Source: Christensenella sp. UBA6406 (lineage in GTDB: Bacteria > Bacillota > Clostridia > Christensenellales > UBA1242). Taken from it: 12,435 nt of DNA. A program made the translations under genes and the position numbers. Below are positions 5,616 through 10,923 of the stretch, piece after piece (within the stretch, counting starts at the first letter, position 1; every line of letters starts with the position of its first letter). The stretch is from contig DJPS01000006.1 of NCBI GenBank assembly GCA_002438625.1, positions 50,022 through 62,456 on the forward strand, read 5' to 3'. The notes beneath the pieces were generated by a model. It was not told the origin of the DNA. It worked only from the letters and a program-made list of their open reading frames with translations, and made no database searches.

Positions 5616-7022
5616 ATGTCAGTTATAACTTATCAAAAAATGCAAAAAGATGCAATTAAGGAAGATTTAAGTACTTCTAAAAAAACTTTTGAATTTGAAA
5701 AAAGGAGTGAAGAAGATTTAAATCAAACTTTACATAGTAATGTTGATACACACATTCACTCTAAATATTCGCTTGATGGGTATCTTGATGTTGAGCAAAT
5801 TGTTAAGCGAGCAAAAGAAAATTGTGTTGATTTTATATCAATAACTGACCATAACAGTGTACAAGCATTTCACGACTTAATGAGGTCTGAAAAGCGAAGT
5901 GATAAAGAAATGATTTATAACTATGATGGCGTAAAGATTTTATGTGGCAGTGAAGTAACTTGCTATATGAATATTGACCCGCAACATAGAATAAAATTTC
6001 ACTTGCTATGCTATGGCTTTGATAGAAGCGAAAATAGCAAGATAAAGGAAATGATAGATTGCAAATATGATGATTATAAGCGTTCGCAATATGCACTTAT
6101 ATATTATCTTTGCAACAGAGATGAATGTTATAAGACAAATTTAACTGAGATAAAGCAATATATGCGAGATTATGTTGATAAGCACAATTTTTCTGGCGAT
6201 ATCAATGCAAGTTTCGCCATAGATTTTTACAAATGGAAAGGTATAAGCGAAAACAAGTTGCTTAATGATTTGAAAGATTATGTTGAAGCATATAAAAGGC
6301 GAGATAAAATGAAACTTGACATAATTGATGTAATTAACGCAACCCATAAAGGTGGCGGACTATGCTCCCTTGCGCACCCTACCGTTTCAATAGAAAAGTT
6401 TAGAAGAAACAAACACGCAGCGGTTGATTCATTCACGCTTTGCAAAAAGGTTACAGAGCAACTTTTGTTTTGCGGGCTTGATGGCGTGGAGATAGCGAAC
6501 AAGCAAAGTTGGTTTGATTTGCAATATAATCAATATTTTAAAAACACATTCTTAGTCAGTTGCGGGTCAGATTTGCATTATTTTGCGGATGGAATGTATA
6601 AAGATATTGGCAAATATAGAAACGATGTAAGTTACGCTAATATTCCACAAGTTATGGCGAAGTTAGAAAGTGCAAAGAAGGCAGGGCGACTAACTGATAG
6701 GCAAAAATCTTATGAATTGATTTATAACCAAGACACAAATGTTAATATTCCTTTTATGGAAAAACCTAAAGATGGTAACGGACAACATCATAATTCTAAC
6801 GACTATTCACGCAATGTTGCATCTCAACACACAAACAACCTTGCAAGCAGTCAAACAAGATTAAGCTCATTCTTCCCTATTCAACACGGGCAAAAAGTTA
6901 GTGCAGAAACAAATGCAAGAAATGATAATCATCATAGCAAACCAACAACAACTAACAATAGAAATGCGAATGGAGCACACAATGAAAATTTATCTAAATT
7001 TTTTAGCGAAATGCCAAGATAG
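5616..7022 (+). CDS. PHP-domain metal-dependent phosphoesterase with disordered tail
   Basis: 468 residues from the ATG. The PHP domain (about 43-330) keeps the metal ligands of the family: H46 and H48 (DTHIHS), D78 and H79 (SITDHN), E113 (GSEV), H129 (KFHLL), H254 (SLAHP), and D319 and H321 (GSDLHY). A helical insertion (about 150-245) between E113/H129 and H254 is as in COG0613 proteins. That group includes phosphatases of nucleoside 3',5'-bisphosphates and 5'-to-3' trimming exonucleases, so hydrolysis of a nucleotide or oligonucleotide phosphate is the best guess; the substrate is unknown. Residues about 383-468 are disordered and Asn/His/Ser-rich. They carry QTRLSSFF (413-420) and, at the very end, NENLSKFF (456-463). 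The frame is open from an upstream TTG at 5550, but GGAG at 5605-5608, 7 nt before the ATG at 5616, marks the likely start. It is convergent with the gene at 7362-8105. Confidence 0.9.
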   Translation: MSVITYQKMQKDAIKEDLSTSKKTFEFEKRSEEDLNQTLHSNVDTHIHSKYSLDGYLDVEQIVKRAKENCVDFISITDHNSVQAFHDLMRSEKRSDKEMIYNYDGVKILCGSEVTCYMNIDPQHRIKFHLLCYGFDRSENSKIKEMIDCKYDDYKRSQYALIYYLCNRDECYKTNLTEIKQYMRDYVDKHNFSGDINASFAIDFYKWKGISENKLLNDLKDYVEAYKRRDKMKLDIIDVINATHKGGGLCSLAHPTVSIEKFRRNKHAAVDSFTLCKKVTEQLLFCGLDGVEIANKQSWFDLQYNQYFKNTFLVSCGSDLHYFADGMYKDIGKYRNDVSYANIPQVMAKLESAKKAGRLTDRQKSYELIYNQDTNVNIPFMEKPKDGNGQHHNSNDYSRNVASQHTNNLASSQTRLSSFFPIQHGQKVSAETNARNDNHHSKPTTTNNRNANGAHNENLSKFFSEMPR

Positions 7023-7361
7023 TTTTTGTGCCAAATTTACATAATGATTTAAATAGACTAAAAAAGAAAATAAAATTTAATTTTATTTAAGATTGTAATA
7101 TAATTAAAAATAAAGAACATAAACCTAAATGAAAAATGACTATACCAAAATTAATGCATATAGCCATTTTTTAAGTGGAAAAATAGTTTAAATATTTTAA
7201 TTTGTTTTAAAGGAAATTAAATAAATTTTAAATTCAATTTTATTTATTAATTTTATTATATTTCTATTTTATCCAACCCCATCAAACTTTAAAATTAAAA
7301 TTAAACAATTTTATTTATAAGTTTGAATTGACTTAAATCAAAAAAGATTGTTTATTTTAAC
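7023..7361. other. AT-rich intergenic region between convergent genes
   Basis: This gene-free stretch of 339 bp holds a perfect AT-only palindrome at 7068-7088 (AAATAAAATT, one T, AATTTTATTT), the bidirectional hairpin at 7132-7171, and then about 190 bp of nearly pure AT. In that last part CAATTTTATTTAT occurs twice (near 7236 and 7306). A 20-codon ATG frame at about 7130 lies over the hairpin, has no ribosome-binding site and is not called. I see no gene here. Confidence 0.6.
7132..7171. terminator. Bidirectional terminator hairpin between convergent genes
   Basis: The arms 7132-7144 (AAAAATGACTATA) and 7159-7171 (TATAGCCATTTTT) form a 13-bp stem around a 14-nt loop. The one imperfect pair is A-C in plus-strand RNA but G-U in minus-strand RNA, so the hairpin is best formed in transcripts of the gene at 7362-8105. 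T-runs on both sides let it also end transcripts of the PHP gene. It is about 110 nt from the PHP stop and 190 nt from the other, rather distant from both. Confidence 0.65.
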
Positions 7362-8105
7362 TTATTTTTGCTCTTTATTGTATTTAACTTTTAATAAATA
7401 TTTATTTTCAATTTCATCTAGCACTGGCAAAAATTCGGACTTATCTTTCTCCATGTAAGGGCGAATGCCATCAATCAATTTTTTACACATTGATAAAAGT
7501 TTATCCGTTGTACTTTCTAAATCACTTAAATCTAAAAGTGTATCAGCAAAAATCATTACACCTAACATACCCATATCGTCACATGTGTTGTTGTCATATT
7601 TACCAAAAACCAACCTGTTAAGTAAATCTCTGCGTGTTTTCGCATATTCAAACACTTTCATTTTATTTGAATCTAACAGCCTAAAACTTCTGCCATCCTT
7701 GTTTAAAACATTCTTTGTTGACTCATCTAAAAACTCGTCTATAAAAACGCCTAACATATCAGATGCTGATTTATAGCCGAAAACCGCCCCAACGTTGTCC
7801 TTTAATATTTCACATATGTAACCGCTAGCTTCCGCTTGCCTTATCACATAATCCTTGTCTATTTCAGCAAGTTCTGGATTGTTTATAATGGCAAATATTT
7901 CTTTTTCCTTACCTTTAACAATCTTTTTTTCTTTATCGCTTAAATCTAAATCTACAACTTTACAATTAGGACAATACTTAAAAATATGTGGATATAAAAT
8001 AGCAAGCAAATTGTTGTTTGATTTTTCCAACTTCAAACCCACTTCTTTTGCTGTTTCCTTGCTGTGCTCTATAAATTCTTTATCACAAAAAATGCATTTA
8101 TTCAT
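7362..8105 (-). CDS. Zinc-ribbon-like hypothetical protein with helical C-terminal region
   Basis: 247 residues. It begins with C4-IF-C7 and has C45-PN-C48, a two-pair zinc-binding pattern with 37 residues between pairs. The rest is predicted mostly helical and acidic/lysine-rich, without membrane segments. I do not recognise the family. It has the same overall plan as the protein at 4571-5257 (N-terminal Cys pairs, helical remainder), but the helical parts do not obviously align, and a TPR pattern is not clear here. The ATG at 8105 has AGAGG (complement of 8118-8122) 12 nt upstream. That site is half of the perfect palindrome 8118-8129, which also covers the predicted transcription start, suggesting regulated expression. 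It lies downstream of glmM on the same strand but has its own promoter. Confidence 0.75.
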   Translation of the reverse strand: MNKCIFCDKEFIEHSKETAKEVGLKLEKSNNNLLAILYPHIFKYCPNCKVVDLDLSDKEKKIVKGKEKEIFAIINNPELAEIDKDYVIRQAEASGYICEILKDNVGAVFGYKSASDMLGVFIDEFLDESTKNVLNKDGRSFRLLDSNKMKVFEYAKTRRDLLNRLVFGKYDNNTCDDMGMLGVMIFADTLLDLSDLESTTDKLLSMCKKLIDGIRPYMEKDKSEFLPVLDEIENKYLLKVKYNKEQK

Positions 8106-8117
8106 AATATAATTAAA

Positions 8118-8129
8118 CCTCTATAGAGG
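8118..8129. promoter_or_regulatory. Perfect 12-bp palindrome over transcription start and RBS (operator candidate)
   Basis: CCTCTATAGAGG is a perfect palindrome directly downstream of the -10 at 8130-8135. The predicted start (near 8123) falls at its centre. The downstream half supplies the AGAGG ribosome-binding site of the gene at 7362-8105. The placement is what a repressor operator would look like; that role is inferred. Confidence 0.45.
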
Positions 8130-8158
8130 ATTTTATCATATTTTATAAATAAATGCAA
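8130..8158 (-). promoter_or_regulatory. Sigma-A promoter of the zinc-ribbon-like gene
   Basis: On the minus strand, TTGCAT (complement of 8153-8158), a 17-nt spacer ending in TGA, and TAAAAT (complement of 8130-8135). The predicted start near 8123 gives a very short leader of about 18 nt. Confidence 0.65.
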
Positions 8159-8291
8159 AATATTTTTATACATTTTAATTAGTATTTAATAAAATTTTAT
8201 TCAATCTTCACTTTTCTTCAAGTTAAAATGGCTAACTATCAAAAATTGAAATTGCTTATAATCTTATTTTTTATTGATATGCAAAATTAAA

Positions 8292-9623
8292 TTAATTCAA
8301 ATTCAATGCCACGACCCGCTTTTCTATTTGCTTTGCAAAGTTTTGGCACATTATCTCGTTATCCCCTTCAACCATTATCCTTATAACACTTTCCGTGCCA
8401 CTTGGTCGCACCAAAATTCGCCCGCTATAAGAAAGTTCATCTTCTAACTTGCTCAAAAATTCGTTAAATTCATAATTTTGCATTATATAATCTTTATTTT
8501 CGCTATCAATAGGCACATTAATTGCACATTGACTAAATTTAATTATATCGCCACATAAATCATCTAGTCCCTTATGCAACTCGCTCATTATGTTTAAAAG
8601 CGTAATTGCGACCAGCACACCATCTCCCGTTGTTGATTCGCTTCCTATGATTATATGTCCGCTTTGCTCTCCGCCCAAATTATAGTTTTTGCGTTTCATT
8701 TCCATATGAATGAATTTATCTCCAACTTGTTGCCTAACTAAATTGATGCCCATATTTTGGAATGTTTTATCAACACCATAATTCGTTACAATCGTTCCAA
8801 CAACTGTGTTCTTTTTAAGCTCACCTTTCCCCTTAAAATATTTGGCAAGAATGCATAAAATTTCATCACCATCCACAATGCGACCGCTCTCACTTACAGC
8901 CATAACCCTATCACCATCACCATCAAATGCAAATCCCACATCATAATGCCCATTTACAACCGCTGATTGCAATTTCCTAAGTGATGTTGCCCCGCACTCA
9001 AAGTTGACAAGTTCACTATCAAGTTGATTTCCGCAAACTATTGCATCTTTTGGAAAGATTTTGCTAACAACTTTATTTGTTGTCCCATTTGCACAATCAA
9101 AGCAAAATTTTATGTTTGTTGGTTTTATCTTTTTTCTTAAATGATTTATATAATTTTTTAACTTATTTTCATCTTTGCTTAAACTGCCAACTTCGCTCGC
9201 ACCTTTTGGTTTAAAGTTGCTTAAAATAAGCGAATATCTTTCCAATATTAAAGATGTTTTAATGTCGATTTTGCTACCTGAGCTATCAAAAATTTTAAAT
9301 CCATTATATTCTTTTGCATTATGGCTTGCCGTTATCATTATCCCCGCATCTGCCTTCTGCTTTTTGGTTATGTATGCAAGTGCTGGCGTTGTAACCACAC
9401 CCAAATCTACACAATCAACTCCAAACGACAAAAGCCCCGAAACTAATGCACATTTAAGCATATCACAACTTTGGCGTGTGTCCTGCCCAACATAAACCTT
9501 TGGTTTCTCCTTTTCTTCTAGCAAAAACAATGCTAACGACCGCCCCAAATCATATCCAGTTGTTGCATTTAACTTTTCTCCAACAACTGCTCTTATCCCA
9601 TCTGTTCCAAATTTTATGCTCAA
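8292..9623 (-). CDS. glmM: Phosphoglucosamine mutase
   Basis: Cytosolic enzyme converting glucosamine-6-phosphate to glucosamine-1-phosphate, the step before GlmU in making UDP-GlcNAc for peptidoglycan. Signatures in order: KFGTDGIR (4-11); the phosphoserine loop TASHN with S100; the metal-binding DGDGDR (234-239); the sugar-specificity loop GGEQSGH (317-323); and the phosphate-binding RPSGTE (406-411). The sequence KFGTDGIR and loop GGEQSGH fit GlmM better than phosphomannomutase or phosphoglucomutase. Length 443 is normal. The start is TTG: it is backed by a near-perfect AAGGAGGTG (complement of 9628-9636) ending 4 nt upstream (core AGGAGG 6 nt), and the protein begins right at the conserved N-terminus. 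It lies 139 bp downstream of trxB on the same strand, with a hairpin between them, so read-through or a separate weak promoter are both possible. No clear terminator is seen after its stop. Confidence 0.97.
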   Translation of the reverse strand: MSIKFGTDGIRAVVGEKLNATTGYDLGRSLALFLLEEKEKPKVYVGQDTRQSCDMLKCALVSGLLSFGVDCVDLGVVTTPALAYITKKQKADAGIMITASHNAKEYNGFKIFDSSGSKIDIKTSLILERYSLILSNFKPKGASEVGSLSKDENKLKNYINHLRKKIKPTNIKFCFDCANGTTNKVVSKIFPKDAIVCGNQLDSELVNFECGATSLRKLQSAVVNGHYDVGFAFDGDGDRVMAVSESGRIVDGDEILCILAKYFKGKGELKKNTVVGTIVTNYGVDKTFQNMGINLVRQQVGDKFIHMEMKRKNYNLGGEQSGHIIIGSESTTGDGVLVAITLLNIMSELHKGLDDLCGDIIKFSQCAINVPIDSENKDYIMQNYEFNEFLSKLEDELSYSGRILVRPSGTESVIRIMVEGDNEIMCQNFAKQIEKRVVALNLN

Positions 9624-9627
9624 TTTG

Positions 9628-9636
9628 CACCTCCTT
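9628..9636 (-). promoter_or_regulatory. Strong ribosome-binding site fixing the TTG start of glmM
   Basis: AAGGAGGTG on the minus strand matches the anti-Shine-Dalgarno almost fully and places the AGGAGG core 6 nt before the TTG at 9623. No ATG or GTG is suitably placed, so the strong site compensates for the weak initiator codon. Confidence 0.75.
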
Positions 9637-9721
9637 AAAAAAACAAAAAGTAGACTTGAATTTGCAAGCCACCTTTATCTTTCGTAAGTCAATGTTGCTT
9701 AAATTAAAAATAGAAAAAATG

Positions 9722-9760
9722 AAAAATGAATAAAATTAATTTTATAAATAAAGCATTTTT
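9722..9760 (-). terminator. Hairpin after trxB (possible weak terminator)
   Basis: The outer arms AAAAATG (9722-9728) and CATTTTT (9754-9760) enclose a perfect 16-bp AT-only palindrome (9730-9745, ATAAAATT/AATTTTAT). On the minus strand it begins 3 nt past the trxB stop and is followed by T-rich sequence. The stem is almost all A-T, so it may only attenuate transcription into glmM. Confidence 0.45.
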
Positions 9761-9762
9761 AA

Positions 9763-10698
9763 TTATTTCAAATTAATGCTATCTAAATATTTTAAAACAC
9801 TTTTGCTTATAACTGCACCATCTGCAACCGCCGTAACAACTTGCCTAACTTCCTTGTCTACGCAATCACCACCAGCAAAAACACCCTTGACACTTGTTTG
9901 CATATGCTCATCAACAACAATATAGCCAGTTTTAGTTGTTTCAACTTTTCCAACTAAAAACTCTAACTTTGGTTTTCTTCCTATGCACAAAAACAATCCA
10001 TCTGTTGCAAGTGTAGATTTCTCTCCCGTTATTCCATTTGTCAATTCTACTGCATTTAGTGTATTCTCACCAAACAATGCCGTAATTGTTGTGTTTGGAT
10101 GCATTTCAATTTTCGCACTTTCACCACAACTTAAAGCCTGCACTTTTTGCACTAGATATCTTTCTGCTGTAAATGTATCTCTCCTATGGATTAAATGCAC
10201 CCTGCTTGCAAGTTTGCTTAAATAAACAGCATCTTCAAATGCCGAACTTCCGCCACCTACAACGCACACCACCTTGTTTTTGAAAAAGTTTCCATCGCAC
10301 ACAGCACAATAACTTACACCACTGCCAATGTATTTATCTATGTTAGGCAAATCTAATTTCTTTTCATCTGCACCTATACATAATATGATTGCACTTGCCT
10401 CATATGTTCCTTTTTTGCCAATTATTTTTTTAACTTTTTCATCGCTTAAATCAACATCAATCGCACAATCTCGTATAATTTGCACACCAAGATTTTCAAG
10501 TTGATGTTTCATATTTTCGCAAAAAGTAAATGTATCCTTTTCAACAAAGCCTGCATAATTATCTAATTCGCTAGAACGCCCAACCTGTCCGCCAATATAT
10601 GACTTTTCAATAACAACAACATTAACATTTGCCCTTTTTAAATAAATTGCCGTAGAAACCCCGCACGGTCCGCCACCAACAACAATCGCATCAAACAT
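9763..10698 (-). CDS. trxB: Thioredoxin reductase (NADPH-type flavoprotein)
   Basis: Cytosolic FAD enzyme that passes electrons from NAD(P)H to thioredoxin for disulfide reduction. The FAD-binding motif is GGGPCG (8-13) with E31 at the end of the second strand. The redox-active disulfide is C131-AV-C134 in the second domain, as in the low-molecular-weight bacterial TrxB. The nucleotide-binding motif is GGGSSA (148-153), with HRR (171-173) favouring NADPH. The C-terminal FAD motif is GVFAGGDC (272-279), followed by RQVVTA (285-290). Length 311 is typical. The ATG is preceded by GAGGTGAG, with GAGG 6 nt upstream. The promoter is at 10770-10798, with a 12-bp direct repeat over it. Likely the first gene of a unit leading towards glmM. 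Low-molecular-weight TrxB and related alkyl-hydroperoxide-reductase flavoproteins look alike, but the short length without an N-terminal extension fits TrxB. Confidence 0.96.
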   Translation of the reverse strand: MFDAIVVGGGPCGVSTAIYLKRANVNVVVIEKSYIGGQVGRSSELDNYAGFVEKDTFTFCENMKHQLENLGVQIIRDCAIDVDLSDEKVKKIIGKKGTYEASAIILCIGADEKKLDLPNIDKYIGSGVSYCAVCDGNFFKNKVVCVVGGGSSAFEDAVYLSKLASRVHLIHRRDTFTAERYLVQKVQALSCGESAKIEMHPNTTITALFGENTLNAVELTNGITGEKSTLATDGLFLCIGRKPKLEFLVGKVETTKTGYIVVDEHMQTSVKGVFAGGDCVDKEVRQVVTAVADGAVISKSVLKYLDSINLK

Positions 10699-10758
10699 AA
10701 CTCACCTCTATAAAAATATTGATAGAAAAATAAATTTTTCAAATTTTGCAAATTAATT

Positions 10759-10785
10759 TATCACATTTAATTATATCACATTTAA
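10759..10785. repeat. 12-bp direct repeat over the trxB promoter (operator candidate)
   Basis: TATCACATTTAA occurs at 10759-10770 and again at 10774-10785, a 15-bp period. On the coding (minus) strand it reads TTAAATGTGATA twice, straddling the -10 box (complement of 10770-10775) and reaching the predicted start near 10763. Tandem half-sites here could bind a regulator; no known regulator is named from sequence alone. Confidence 0.5.
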
Positions 10786-10798
10786 CAATTTTTAACAA
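10770..10798 (-). promoter_or_regulatory. Sigma-A promoter of trxB
   Basis: On the minus strand, TTGTTA (complement of 10793-10798), a 17-nt spacer ending in TGA, and TATAAT (complement of 10770-10775, perfect). The predicted start near 10763 gives a leader of about 65 nt. Confidence 0.75.
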
Positions 10799-10849
10799 CA
10801 AATAGTTGCCAAATTTATATAAATTTTTATTATTAATTTTATTCAGCAA

Positions 10850-10891
10850 AAAAATCACTAAATCACATAAAGTTATGACTTAATGATTTTT
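10850..10891 (-). terminator. Rho-independent terminator of the BspA-like gene
   Basis: The arms 10880-10891 and 10850-10861 form a 12-bp stem on the minus strand with one G-U pair, followed by a T7 run (complement of 10848-10854). It lies about 32 nt past the stop at 10924. The stem is nearly identical to the tyrS terminator at 1042-1083, while the loops differ. Confidence 0.75.
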
Positions 10892-10923
10892 AATTTTTCT
10901 ACAATGAATTAAACATACTCTGC

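Noticed and set aside
7129..7195. 20-codon ATG frame on the plus strand
   Set aside because: It lies across the terminator hairpin, has no ribosome-binding site, and is in an AT-rich gap between convergent genes.
8228..8290. 20-codon hydrophobic ATG frame on the plus strand after glmM
   Set aside because: No ribosome-binding site or promoter; short AT-rich frames of this kind are expected by chance.
9624..9721. Riboswitch or glmS-type ribozyme in front of glmM
   Set aside because: The region has a TTGACT and some short complementary pieces but no conserved riboswitch core I recognise. The glmS ribozyme belongs to glmS, not glmM.
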